From positions 682,001 through 746,000 of the forward strand of contig NZ_BDCO01000002.1 in assembly GCF_001613545.1 (NCBI RefSeq): a stretch of 64,000 bases of DNA, written 5' to 3'. A program made the translations under genes and the position numbers. This document shows positions 34,457 to 43,645 of this stretch, piece after piece. This stretch comes from Terrimicrobium sacchariphilum. GTDB lineage: Bacteria > Verrucomicrobiota > Verrucomicrobiia > Chthoniobacterales > Terrimicrobiaceae. Under the pieces are notes generated by a model. The model had not been told where the DNA came from and did not search any database. It worked only from the letters and a program-made list of their open reading frames with translations. The stretch's first letter is position 1. The number at the start of each line of letters is the position of its first letter.

Positions 34457-34813
34457 TCAGCGCGCTCTCCCCGGTTTTTCCTGCCAGGGCCAGCGACCGC
34501 TGACCTCCATCTCGAGAGAGAAACTCAGGAACGTCCGGATCACGACGATGAGGCCGAGCACGGCGAGATTTTGCAGCGTCGGGGCCACGGCCACGGTGCG
34601 GATGATGTCGCCGGCTACGAGGAGCTCCAGGCCCAGGAGGATGGCTCGTCCCAGCCGCTGCCGGTAGATCGTATAACGATCCGCTCCCTTTGGGCCGGGA
34701 GAGGGGAGGATCGCCTTCAGCGAAGCCACCAGGATTCCGACGACGATGACCAGGACGCCTGCCGCGTCGACAGCCATGCCGACTTGCTCGACGATCGATT
34801 GAAAATGCTCCAT
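34457..34813 (-). CDS. DUF1622 family small membrane protein
   Basis: A 118-residue protein with three hydrophobic segments (VDAAGVLVIVVGILVAS, AILLGLELLVAGDIIRTV, LAVLGLIVVIRTFLSFSL). The segment LGRAILLGLELLVAGDIIRTVAV, then NLAVLGLIVVIRTFLSFSLEMEVSGRWPW, is characteristic of the DUF1622 family as I remember it. Function is unknown. It is convergent with the lyase gene and divergent from the heparinase-type gene, and looks like an unrelated housekeeping insertion in this locus. Confidence 0.8.
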   Translation of the reverse strand: MEHFQSIVEQVGMAVDAAGVLVIVVGILVASLKAILPSPGPKGADRYTIYRQRLGRAILLGLELLVAGDIIRTVAVAPTLQNLAVLGLIVVIRTFLSFSLEMEVSGRWPWQEKPGRAR

Positions 34814-34952
34814 GCGGTTTCCTTAGCGAAAATCCGGGCGTCGGCACAGCTTCTCCTTCCCGGCAGGGAGCGCCATTTCGCGATGGCGGCCGTTTCCGGC
34901 CTGGAGAATTTCCGGTTGCTTCCAACCCGGGGTTGACAGGATTCCGCTTTTA

Positions 34953-34966
34953 ATCAAACATTTGAT
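34953..34966. promoter_or_regulatory. LacI-type operator, site 9
   Basis: ATCAAACATTTGAT is palindromic at all but the central base pair. It lies 14 bp after a good -35 (TTGACA, 34933-34938), so it would cover the -10 region. The heparinase-type gene starts 66 bp downstream. Confidence 0.7.
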
Positions 34967-35032
34967 ATTGCTGTGATTGCCCAGATGCCGTGATAGAGGT
35001 ATCTGAGGTTCTGGCGAAAAACTATCCCCTGG

Positions 35033-37780
35033 ATGAAAGTCTCTCTTGCACTTCTTTGCGCGGCGGTCGTTTCGCTTCATGCGGAAACGGTGGCTGATTT
35101 GCAGCATTGGAATCTCACCGGCGGAGTGGAGATGGATTCCGCCCGCCCCGGTCCCTCCGGTGGGCCGTCGATGAAGATCCCGCCGCGCTCGACAGCATCC
35201 CTCAAGCTCCGGGACTCCGACGGGTCCGGCAAAGTCAGCTTCCTGGTTTATGACGATGGCACGATCGCGAGCCCGGGAAAGGCGCGCGCGGTGGGGCCGC
35301 GATGGGGCACGGGGGAGGCGAATGGCCGCATCTGCGTCGGGGCGATCATGTATGCCGGCTTCCTTCAGCCCGAGGGGTCGTATTGCCTGATCGATTGTCT
35401 GCCCTCCGATCGCATGGCGTGGCAGGCCATGAAGTTCCTCGGAGCGCGCGGGTCCGCTGGCTGGAAAAAATGGGAGTTCGACTTTGACCCGGCGAAAGGA
35501 CTGACGGTCTCCATCGATGGGAAGGAAGTCCCGAAGCGATATTTCGATTGGAACTCGTCGCAGATCACCGGGTTCAACGCGCTCACGTTCTGGGGGGATG
35601 ATTCTCCCGCGGGATCGGCCCAGACCATCTGGATCGCGGATATCAGCTATGATCTGGGGCCACCCATGACGGTGAAGCCGGGGGACGTTCCCCAGCCCAA
35701 GCCCCCTCTGCCGGTGGCCAAAGGCCCTGCGCCCGAGGAAGAGACGGAGAAATCCTCCGAGCCTCCTGTGATGGCGCGGATGGACGGTTATGCTCCGGCG
35801 ACCACCCTGCTTGGAGATCTCAAGGGGCTGAAGGTCGCTCTTGCCGAGGGCTATGCCGCCCGCCATCCGCGGCTGCTGTTCTTTTCCGATGACCGGGAAG
35901 CCCTCCAGAAAAGAGCGCTCGAGCGCCCGGATCTCTGGAACGCCGTATTGGCCAACGCCGAGGGAGTGAGAGCAGAGCAGGGAACGCCCAACTCCGATCA
36001 GGTGCGCGGCGGGGCGAAATACTGGCGTGTCGAACGGATTGAATCAGCCGCCCTCGCCTGGTTTGTGACCGGTGATGCATCCTATGCCGAGGGAGCGATC
36101 CGCTGGATGGTGGCGCATTGCAAGGAGGATACGTGGGGCATTCACTACCGCCCCAACCTCGATCTCGAAGCCTCGTGGTATCTCTATCATATCGCGGTCG
36201 GCTACGACATCCTGCGCGACCAGATGAGCGAGGCGGACCGCGCCATCGTGCGCAATGGCCTGATCGAGCACGCCCGGTATGTCTACCTCGACCATGACCC
36301 GAACAAGACGGAAAAGGTCCCCTTTGATCAGAATCACACGTACATCCCGGCTGTCGCCTTGATGGCTACGGCGCTGGCCCTGATCGACGATGTGCCGGAG
36401 GCAAAATACTGGCTCACCCGCAGCTACGCGATCCTCCGCCGCTCCCGATACGTGCAGAGCGAGGATGGCTACTACTATGAGGGCTTTGGCTACTGGACCT
36501 ACGCGCTGAACTGGCAGGCTCGCGGAGCGGAACTCCTGGCGCGTGCGACCGGGGAGAATCTCTTTCAGATTCCCGTCCTGCGGGACTCCTGGCTCTTCGG
36601 CCTGCACCTGAGTCTGCCCGGTACGCCGGGCGCATTCGGCATCGGGGACTCCGTAGGCTGGACCGAGGGCAAGCTGGGGCCGCGCAAGACCAACAACCAC
36701 GCCATGCTCTGGGAGATCGCTGCCCAGGCGGGATCGCCCGAGAGCCGTACCGTGGGAGATCTCTACCAGCGCCGCACTCCGGAGCAGGATTATCCAGCCA
36801 CCGCCTTTCTGTGGTTCAATCCCACGCCCGAGCCCAAGCCTCTCGACCAGATACCGCCCTACCATTACTTCCCCGACCACGATGTCGTGGCGTGGAGATC
36901 AGGGTGGGGGGATGATGCCACCAGCTACATTTTCCGCTGCGGCCCGCCGCTGGGGCACAAGGCGGCGGACAAGATGAAGCAGATGACCGACTGGGTGCTC
37001 AACTGCGGGCACGTCCATCCCGATATCGGCAGCTTCTGGATGTTTGCCAAGGGAGCCTATCTCGCCATCGATACCGGATACACGGCGGCAAAGTGGACCC
37101 GCGATCACAATACGCTCCTCGTCGATGGCAAGGGACAGGGACAGGACGGGACGTACTGGAACGAAAAAGGCATCCCCTACAAGGACTTCGATGAGGCGCG
37201 GATCATCAGTCAATACCTGGGCGCTGACTACGGCTTCGCCCGTGGCTCCTTCGGTTCCGCCTACCGGCGCAATGCGCCCGGCGTGGACCTGACTCGGAGC
37301 CTCGTCATGACCAAACGCTGGCTGCTTGTCGTCGACGACATGGCGGCCGACAAGGCCCGCTCGCTCACCTGGCTCTGCCATTCCATTGGGGAGTTCTCGA
37401 GGGACGGAGCCTCCTATCTCTCCCGGCAGGCGGGTGCCGCCCTCGCGGTGCTGCCCTTGTTCCCCGTGGATGCGGCTGCCGTTTCACAGCCGACCATCGT
37501 GGCGGCCGGTAATGCGCCCGGGCCGGGAAAACAGGAGCAGCGCGGCTATCAGCTCGCGATCAGCACCTCCGCACCGACGGACCGCACCCGATTTGTGAAC
37601 CTGCTCGTTCCGCTCGGCCCGGATGAGCATCCCCCGGTGGCGAAGTTGCTGAAGAACGACGGTGATCTCCTGGAATGGGAGGTCCTCTGGAGCGACGGAA
37701 AGACGGAACACATCGCAGTCGATCTGGGATGGAAACAGGGAGCGACACCCGGCCCGGTCACCATCACGTCTCGCCAATGA
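35033..37780 (+). CDS. heparinase II/III family polysaccharide lyase
   Basis: A 915-residue secreted protein (MKVSLALLCAAVVSLHA signal). Residues about 20-210 form a separate beta-sandwich-like domain. A Pro-rich linker follows (DVPQPKPPLPVAKGPAPEEETEKS). After it come an alpha/alpha-toroid (DQNHTYIPAVALMATALAL with the Asn-His pair near 428-429; YYYEGFGYWTYALNW) and a heparinase II/III beta-domain (YHYFPDHDVVAWRSGWG; NCGHVHPDIGSFWMFAKG with His near 659-661). These fit beta-elimination of uronate glycans. The extra N-terminal domain may bind substrate. A near-perfect LacI operator lies 66 bp upstream. Confidence 0.85.
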   Translation: MKVSLALLCAAVVSLHAETVADLQHWNLTGGVEMDSARPGPSGGPSMKIPPRSTASLKLRDSDGSGKVSFLVYDDGTIASPGKARAVGPRWGTGEANGRICVGAIMYAGFLQPEGSYCLIDCLPSDRMAWQAMKFLGARGSAGWKKWEFDFDPAKGLTVSIDGKEVPKRYFDWNSSQITGFNALTFWGDDSPAGSAQTIWIADISYDLGPPMTVKPGDVPQPKPPLPVAKGPAPEEETEKSSEPPVMARMDGYAPATTLLGDLKGLKVALAEGYAARHPRLLFFSDDREALQKRALERPDLWNAVLANAEGVRAEQGTPNSDQVRGGAKYWRVERIESAALAWFVTGDASYAEGAIRWMVAHCKEDTWGIHYRPNLDLEASWYLYHIAVGYDILRDQMSEADRAIVRNGLIEHARYVYLDHDPNKTEKVPFDQNHTYIPAVALMATALALIDDVPEAKYWLTRSYAILRRSRYVQSEDGYYYEGFGYWTYALNWQARGAELLARATGENLFQIPVLRDSWLFGLHLSLPGTPGAFGIGDSVGWTEGKLGPRKTNNHAMLWEIAAQAGSPESRTVGDLYQRRTPEQDYPATAFLWFNPTPEPKPLDQIPPYHYFPDHDVVAWRSGWGDDATSYIFRCGPPLGHKAADKMKQMTDWVLNCGHVHPDIGSFWMFAKGAYLAIDTGYTAAKWTRDHNTLLVDGKGQGQDGTYWNEKGIPYKDFDEARIISQYLGADYGFARGSFGSAYRRNAPGVDLTRSLVMTKRWLLVVDDMAADKARSLTWLCHSIGEFSRDGASYLSRQAGAALAVLPLFPVDAAAVSQPTIVAAGNAPGPGKQEQRGYQLAISTSAPTDRTRFVNLLVPLGPDEHPPVAKLLKNDGDLLEWEVLWSDGKTEHIAVDLGWKQGATPGPVTITSRQ

Positions 37781-37794
37781 GCGCTTCCCGCCGC

Positions 37795-37821
37795 CAGGGA
37801 GGGATCTTGTCTCACTCCCTG
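37795..37821 (+). terminator. intergenic hairpin after the heparinase-type gene
   Basis: CAGGGAG (37795-37801) and CTCCCTG (37815-37821) pair perfectly around a 13-nt loop, 14 bp after the stop codon. It is followed by AAAACG rather than a T-tract, so it may be an attenuator or an mRNA end-stabilising hairpin rather than a terminator. Confidence 0.35.
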
Positions 37822-37874
37822 AAAACGACCATGATTTCTCAACCCCCAGCAACCAGTAACCCCGAAAGCGCGAG

Positions 37875-38525
37875 ATGAAGACGAAGCGAACCCCACGGAA
37901 AATAGTTTCAGCCACAAGCCTCCTGCACACTGTATCCCGGATGCGAACACTGCGACTCGCATTGCTCGCGGGGATGCTGAGCCTGGGAGCAGGCCGCCTG
38001 GCCGCCCAGACTCCCATCGAGGGGGAGGACTTCGAAAACGTGAAAGCTCAGTTGGTCGACTGGAGTGCAACCTGGCAACCGGCGGGTGAACCGGCGGTCT
38101 ATCGTCCGGCAGCCAAGTGGGACAGCCCCTTTACCATCGTGGCCGACTCGGCTGACGCCCATTCCGGAAACCAGGCGCTCAAATGGGAGTTCTCGGGGGA
38201 AATCCAGGGGATGGTGTTGCTGAATTTCCCGCCCTTGCAGGTCAATGCCACCGAGCTGGAACTGCGGTTTTTTGTCAAGACCCGGGGCATCGACAAGGCC
38301 GGGCGTCTGGCGGTGGACGAGGCGGACTCCTCCGGAAAGCGTCTGAAGAGCAACTGGGCCGCAGTGCTGGTGCAACCCTCCGATTCCTGGACGGAGGTCG
38401 TCTGGCGTGGGAAGGTGGGTGGAGACACCAGCCGGCTCCGGGTCTTTCTCGCCTATGACGGCATGCCCGCAGGAGCCACCGTCTGGATCGACGACATCAC
38501 GGTCAAGCCGGTCCCGGGCAACTGA
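37875..38525 (+). CDS. small secreted carbohydrate-binding-like protein
   Basis: A 216-residue protein. From the first ATG the N-region is long; an ATG at 37941 gives a cleaner signal peptide (MRTLRLALLAGMLSLGAGRLAAQ). The mature part begins EGEDFENVKAQLVDW and contains DSADAHSGNQALKWEFSGE, LELRFFVKTRG and TVWIDDITVKP, a sequence of features typical of CBM4/9-like or related jelly-roll domains. No catalytic residues are evident. It lies 94 bp after the heparinase-type gene behind a hairpin, and probably helps binding of the same glycan. Confidence 0.65.
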   Translation: MKTKRTPRKIVSATSLLHTVSRMRTLRLALLAGMLSLGAGRLAAQTPIEGEDFENVKAQLVDWSATWQPAGEPAVYRPAAKWDSPFTIVADSADAHSGNQALKWEFSGEIQGMVLLNFPPLQVNATELELRFFVKTRGIDKAGRLAVDEADSSGKRLKSNWAAVLVQPSDSWTEVVWRGKVGGDTSRLRVFLAYDGMPAGATVWIDDITVKPVPGN

Positions 38526-38795
38526 CGTCCGACGTGTTCCCAGGGTGTCTGGGCCTGATCGGAAAGTGCGGACTTTTCCGGTCCAGCCTTTGGCGGACGG
38601 CGCACTCGAGCATGGCGTGCCTCGCGGCTAGCCGCGGGTATCCAGGGCGACAAAGCCCAGTCCCGGAATCGGGATGGAGCTCGGGCCAAAAAAGCGCGTC
38701 GCCCGGCGCGAAGGCCGTATCACATTCCCATGCGGATCAAACCCGCATCGCCTGGGTTGGCGATGGAGGTTCCTTTTGCGAAAGGCCGGTGGATG
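38526..38795. other. intergenic region between convergent genes
   Basis: A 270-bp gene-free stretch between the small secreted protein and the isomerase. It contains a perfect 14-bp palindrome, CGCGGCTAGCCGCG (38623-38636), which could fold at the 3' ends of both transcripts. No T-tract and no ORF with coding character were seen. Confidence 0.4.
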
Positions 38796-39779
38796 TTACA
38801 GCTTAGCCAGGAATGTCCTGCGCGCGTATCGGGTCGTCGCAGTCGCGTCGCCGGCTGCGATCAGATCGCGGAGTTCAGATTGGCGGGTTTCCGTCAGGAG
38901 GGCTTCCACGTTCTGAAGGAATGCCACGCTTTCCCGCACGGCGGCAGCACCGTCCTCCCGATAGGGATATTGATCCATCGAGTACCAGCCTGCATAGCCG
39001 GTCTCTCGCAACCAATGCAGCAGCTCGACGTATTCAACCCAATGTACCGATCCCACGATCATATCGTCGTCCCATGACCGATAGTTATCATTGAAGTGCA
39101 TGTGGAAGAGCTTCTCTCCGTGATGCTGGAGCAGGACCGCGGATTCCGCCACGTTCTCCCCGGCCATGAAAGCGTGGCCGACGTCAATACATACTCCCAC
39201 ATTGGCGAGACCGGTTTCCTTCGCCATCAGCAGGGTATCGGCTGCCCGGGCCTGGAAGGAGAAGTTTCGGGGTTCCTTGGGCTTGTATTCCAAGGCGAAG
39301 CGAATCTCCGGGAATTCGGAGGCGATCAAGTGAATGTTTTCCGCGAGATAGGCGCGTTGGGAGCGGTAATCCGCCGTGAGCGGGTAGTCGTAACCGTCCT
39401 GCCCGAGCCAGAGATTAATCAAGGGGCAACCAATCTGCCTCGCGATGCGAGCCACCGACCGGCACTCCTCCAGCGCCGCGCGGCGGGTCTCGGCGGATTT
39501 GGCCGAGAGGCTCCCCAAACCCCATCGTCTTTGTGAAAACAGATCCGGGATGATCGAGACGCACGCCAGACCGGCGTCGTTGAGCCAGCCATCGATCTCA
39601 CCGGCGTTGGCCTCGGTGATATCCCAGGTGCCGACGAGTTCTATCCCCTCGATGCCGGGTATCGCCGCAGCCTGATGGATCATTTCCAATTTGGGAACGA
39701 CTTCCTTGTAGCCGCTGGGTAGAAAGCGATCACAGGTATTGCCGAGATTTCCCAGGATGACGGAATAACGATTTTTCAT
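38796..39779 (-). CDS. sugar phosphate isomerase/epimerase, xylose-isomerase-like TIM barrel
   Basis: About 327 residues from the ATG at 39779, which overlaps the stop of the upstream GH78 gene as ATGA. The barrel shows IEGIELVGTWDI, CPLINLWLGQDGYDYP, IRFALEYKPKEPRN (metal Glu), GVCIDVGHAFMAGE (Asp/His) and LFHMHFNDNYRSWDDDM (His), the usual metal-site pattern of the AP_endonuc_2 fold. No signal peptide. Last gene of the eight-gene minus-strand operon, downstream of a rhamnosidase, so an aldose/ketose isomerase for L-rhamnose or another released sugar is a fair guess. Confidence 0.82.
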   Translation of the reverse strand: MKNRYSVILGNLGNTCDRFLPSGYKEVVPKLEMIHQAAAIPGIEGIELVGTWDITEANAGEIDGWLNDAGLACVSIIPDLFSQRRWGLGSLSAKSAETRRAALEECRSVARIARQIGCPLINLWLGQDGYDYPLTADYRSQRAYLAENIHLIASEFPEIRFALEYKPKEPRNFSFQARAADTLLMAKETGLANVGVCIDVGHAFMAGENVAESAVLLQHHGEKLFHMHFNDNYRSWDDDMIVGSVHWVEYVELLHWLRETGYAGWYSMDQYPYREDGAAAVRESVAFLQNVEALLTETRQSELRDLIAAGDATATTRYARRTFLAKL

Positions 39780-42520
39780 GAAAGTTGCCTCACTCCCTTG
39801 GGAGCTTCGATGGAAGAAAGAACCTTGCGACCATCCCTGTGCCAACTGATGCGGATCGGGCCGTCCGCTGTGGGCAGCGCACCATCAACCTTGCGCACCA
39901 TGGAGGGCGGCTGAGGGTGAAAGCGGAACTCTTTCATTCCGACTCCCACCGGAACGATTCCCAGGAGGTACTTGCGGAAATACTTGAGGATGTAAGTGGA
40001 GAATGGATGGCATCGACTCCGGGTGGGGAATCGCTTGTTTTCATGTTCAGGAAAGTGTTCCCAAGCCGTCTTGTCCCCGGCCTCGATCATCTGGCTCCAT
40101 TTCCGAAGGATCGTCGTAAAGATCGCCTCTGTCTCGCCATGGAGGTCGAGGAACTCGAGGACGTAAAACAGGCCCATGGGACTCCCGATGGGGAGTAAGT
40201 CGCCTTCCTCCTTTGTCAGACGCTGGAGCAGACGTTTTCTCCATGCCTGTGATCCGACCCCGTAATAAGCCAGAGCAGCATTACTGGCCGCGCTGCTAAC
40301 CCTTGAGATCGAACCATCCTGATGGATGCTGTCGGCGTAGGCATCCCGCTGCGGGACCCAAAATCTGCGATGAATGGACTCCCTCAACCGACGTGCCGCA
40401 TCGAGCCAGAGCCGAGCTTGTGCCGGGCTGCCAGCCAACGCCGCGCCTGCCTCCAGGGCCCCGACAAAGAGTGCCTGCTCGGCGGAGACAAAGGGACGCC
40501 CGATATCATCACGGTCCGGGTGCCAGTCAATAATATGCCAGGGTTCCTCATCCGCTGGCCAAAGCATCAAACCTCCCGGCTCGATCATCTGTAATGACTC
40601 ATCCAGCCCTCGCGCAACCTGGGGAAAGACGGTCTCAAGAAATCCCTGGTCGCCCGTATGCTCGTAGAATTCCCGACAAAGCAGAATCCAGTGAAAACTG
40701 AATGCAGGGATGCGGTTATCCCATGCGCTCGGAGTATGCGAGCGGACCAGGCCCGGGTACTGTGGATCGCGGCCATATTGCTCGATCGTATTCCGCAGCA
40801 GCGGGATGTTTCGCATGGTGACGAGATCCGACATGGCGCCCAGGCGATTGTCGAAATTCCAGTTCACCGCCTCATATGTCGGACAATCGGTCAGCGTGTC
40901 GTCGGTCGATGAAATCAGTGTCTGCTCGCAGAGCGCGTAAATCGCATTGAGCATGCTGTTGTCGGACCGAAACGCCCCCTGGGGAAGGTTGCCGCAGTTG
41001 GCGGACAGCATCTCCACAGACGCGAGAGCGACGGAGTGCTCCCCTTGATGGTGAATGATCAGGTACCTGCCGCCATAGGCGAAAAAGCTCTCAAAGGATT
41101 GCCACCCATCGTGAAGCTCGTAGCGCAGCGAGTTGTTAACCGGACCGGGCCAGTTCAACGTCAAAGGAGCTCCTTGATCGATCGCCTCAACCAAGGAAAA
41201 GATCAGCGTGCTGCCTTTGTGTCCGAAGCACTTGAATGCGAGCCATCCGTTTTGCACGGCACCCAGGTCCACGATCAGGCGGATGGCGGTATTGCCGACA
41301 GCCGGAAGCAGTTTCCATCCGAGGTTGGTCCGCAGAAAGGAGTTGCTCTTCTTTTCCAATGTCTCTGCGTTGGCAACCAGATCATGAAAGTTCGCCCCCG
41401 GGGAGGTGTGCCGTGAATCCATCCTGGGAAGCGCCCCTGCGGCTATTCTCCTGGAAAGATCCTTCCCAAGACGCTTGCCGCATCTTTCGACTTCCTCCCG
41501 CGTCGTAGGGATCACCTGAAAGCCTCCGGCTCCAAACGGGTTCCGGACCGAGAGAGGTTTCGGAGCAAACGCTGCGAGGTGAGTTTCGGAAAAGTGATCA
41601 TTCCCATGCACGCCCACGAGGCGGTTGGCGCCTTTCTTCAGGTTCAGCAATACCTTGGGGACGCCCGGCTCATCGCGAGTCCATCCAGAGGAAACTCCGA
41701 TCAACCGGTCCTCAAGATACCACCTCGCTCCACCCGGAGCGGCCAGCCAGGCGATTGTCTGGTCTTCCTCCGAGATCAGGTCGGTCACAATGTACGCAGG
41801 AGTATCGAAGATATTGCAACGGCGCGCTTGATCCGGCGGCACCAGATAGGGCTTGGTGAGGAAACTGCAGATAAACTCCGGCAGCTTCACGACCTCGTGC
41901 GCCACGATCCTCTGCGGAACGAGAGGATACCGCGACGCCTGACGCACGGGGCGAGGAATCAGCCTGCACTCTTTGGAAACAACCTGGGCCGCCTCCCATC
42001 GGGAGCTCCCACGCTGTTGGGAGATGTCCTCGATGTTCGGCATGATCCAGCGTCGTACGGTTCGGCGTTTACGGCGGGCATCTCTCTGCACCAGAGTCTT
42101 TTCATCGCTCGCGATGTTTGCTTCGGGCAGTTGAACCTCAAATATCAGTCCCGCCTCGCCAAGGCTGTAGTTCATCGTGCCCGAGCCGAGGCTCAACACC
42201 AGAATCTCGAGCATGTTCTCTCCCGCCACCAACCACTGGCCGATATCGTAGGCGTCCACCATTCTCTCTCCCGGCGGAGATTTGGCCGGACCATGACCGA
42301 GGACGACGCCATTGAGCCAGACCTGATAATAGGCGTCGGCGGTGATCTTCAACGATGATGCACCGGGGATCTGGGCGCGAAGCCATTCCTTCGCCCCCAG
42401 TCGGAAAGCTCTTTTTGCCCGGAGATAATAATGATCGGAGAGACGGTCGCTGGTATCCCATATCCACCGCGCAGCTTTTGAGAACAGCTCCGGCGTCTCC
42501 TTGACGAGTGCTTCCTTCAT
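39776..42520 (-). CDS. alpha-L-rhamnosidase-like glycoside hydrolase, GH78
   Basis: About 914 residues from the ATG at 42520, which has GAGGA about 11 nt upstream; a GTG at 42538 would overlap the upstream stop. The N-terminal part has the GH78 sugar-binding sandwich (ARWIWDTSD, LKITADAYYQVWLNGVVLGHGPAK). The catalytic (alpha/alpha)6 barrel carries DTLTDCPTYEAVNWNFDNRLGAMSD near residue 545-570, equivalent to the general-acid motif, and PTRSRCHPFSTYILKYF near 845. C-terminal sandwich present. It differs considerably from the other GH78 protein at 6.6-9.0 kb. No signal peptide seen. Confidence 0.83.
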   Translation of the reverse strand: MKEALVKETPELFSKAARWIWDTSDRLSDHYYLRAKRAFRLGAKEWLRAQIPGASSLKITADAYYQVWLNGVVLGHGPAKSPPGERMVDAYDIGQWLVAGENMLEILVLSLGSGTMNYSLGEAGLIFEVQLPEANIASDEKTLVQRDARRKRRTVRRWIMPNIEDISQQRGSSRWEAAQVVSKECRLIPRPVRQASRYPLVPQRIVAHEVVKLPEFICSFLTKPYLVPPDQARRCNIFDTPAYIVTDLISEEDQTIAWLAAPGGARWYLEDRLIGVSSGWTRDEPGVPKVLLNLKKGANRLVGVHGNDHFSETHLAAFAPKPLSVRNPFGAGGFQVIPTTREEVERCGKRLGKDLSRRIAAGALPRMDSRHTSPGANFHDLVANAETLEKKSNSFLRTNLGWKLLPAVGNTAIRLIVDLGAVQNGWLAFKCFGHKGSTLIFSLVEAIDQGAPLTLNWPGPVNNSLRYELHDGWQSFESFFAYGGRYLIIHHQGEHSVALASVEMLSANCGNLPQGAFRSDNSMLNAIYALCEQTLISSTDDTLTDCPTYEAVNWNFDNRLGAMSDLVTMRNIPLLRNTIEQYGRDPQYPGLVRSHTPSAWDNRIPAFSFHWILLCREFYEHTGDQGFLETVFPQVARGLDESLQMIEPGGLMLWPADEEPWHIIDWHPDRDDIGRPFVSAEQALFVGALEAGAALAGSPAQARLWLDAARRLRESIHRRFWVPQRDAYADSIHQDGSISRVSSAASNAALAYYGVGSQAWRKRLLQRLTKEEGDLLPIGSPMGLFYVLEFLDLHGETEAIFTTILRKWSQMIEAGDKTAWEHFPEHENKRFPTRSRCHPFSTYILKYFRKYLLGIVPVGVGMKEFRFHPQPPSMVRKVDGALPTADGPIRISWHRDGRKVLSSIEAPKGVRQLS

Positions 42521-42534
42521 CGAGCTATGGTTCC

Positions 42535-43644
42535 TCACCTTTTCGCAGCTTCCCCCGAGATGCAGGAAAGCAGGGCATCCGCGTAAAGCTTGTGCCCAAA
42601 ATCATTGGGATGATTGACCCCGTTTCCCGTCAAGCTCCAGAATCCCTTGCGGTCCACCAGGAAGGTCCACGTCGTACGCACATCGCAGACGGCAACGCCT
42701 TTTCCCTTCAGCCGCTGCAAGGCTTTCGGATAAGTCTCCCGGATCTCGGGATTGCTCAGATTCCAGTCGGGGTTCGGAGTCATGCCATTGATGATGACAA
42801 ATTCCGTTTCCGGAGAATCACGGCGGATCGTGCTGATGATGGAATGGATATTCTGGCTGAAATCCTCGGCCTTCAGGCTGGCGGAGCCGTCGTTCATGCC
42901 GAAGCCGATGATCACCAGGTCCGGCTTTTCCGCTGCCACGGAGGCCGCCTGCGCCACCCCATAGGGCGTCGACTCGCCACCCTTGGAGTGATTGGTCACA
43001 CTCACGGTCGAGCCTGTTTTGTGCCCGAGCATGTCGGCGAGGCGGGTGAAATAGGGAGGTTCCCGGAAGGCATCCGACCCGGCGGAAATGCTATCACCGA
43101 GAATGGCGAGGGATACCGGCTTCCCCGCCTTGAGCTTCTCCTGCAGTTTTGGCAAAAGCGCGCTCTGATCTTCCGGCGGAGCCGGCGACCACGTCTCGTC
43201 TGTCTGGTAATCGAAACAAAGCTGCCTCTCGGGGAGGAACGCCCCGGGGGCATAGAGGAGATACTTTTTTCCATCCTTGTACCATCCGATGGCATTGCCG
43301 TTATTGGACTCGGGAAACAGCTCGGCCTCCTCCAGGCAAGGAAGACTCTCGGAACCGATGTACTCGACTCGATTTCCCGAAATCTGAAAATCCGAGACGG
43401 AATAGTCGCGGCTGCCATCGCCGGAATAAATCCGGAGCACTTTCTTTCCCGAGAGAGCCAGCATTCCGACCGGATGTCCTCCACCCGTGGGCCGGACAAA
43501 GGCCACGGGCTCTCCACGTCTCTGGCCTCCTTGCTTCCACACGGCCTCAACCACTTCGTCGGCGGCGTGTGCCACGCCTCCAACATTCACGCCCGCCGCC
43601 AAAATGACGGCGAATGACATAGATCTCAACATGCCTGGATTCAT
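42535..43644 (-). CDS. secreted SGNH/GDSL-type esterase
   Basis: A 369-residue protein with a signal peptide (SFAVILAAGVNVGGVAHAA). The first half is a beta-rich domain of about 150 residues; the second is an SGNH hydrolase with block I LGDSISAG (Ser near 185), block III GFGMND near 246 and block V NHPNDFGH near 345. Such enzymes remove acetyl or other acyl groups from polysaccharides, e.g. rhamnogalacturonan. It starts 1 nt after the pseudopilin gene ends and is followed directly by the rhamnosidase, so deacetylation of a rhamnose-containing glycan is likely. Confidence 0.82.
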   Translation of the reverse strand: MNPGMLRSMSFAVILAAGVNVGGVAHAADEVVEAVWKQGGQRRGEPVAFVRPTGGGHPVGMLALSGKKVLRIYSGDGSRDYSVSDFQISGNRVEYIGSESLPCLEEAELFPESNNGNAIGWYKDGKKYLLYAPGAFLPERQLCFDYQTDETWSPAPPEDQSALLPKLQEKLKAGKPVSLAILGDSISAGSDAFREPPYFTRLADMLGHKTGSTVSVTNHSKGGESTPYGVAQAASVAAEKPDLVIIGFGMNDGSASLKAEDFSQNIHSIISTIRRDSPETEFVIINGMTPNPDWNLSNPEIRETYPKALQRLKGKGVAVCDVRTTWTFLVDRKGFWSLTGNGVNHPNDFGHKLYADALLSCISGEAAKR

Positions 43645-43645
43645 A

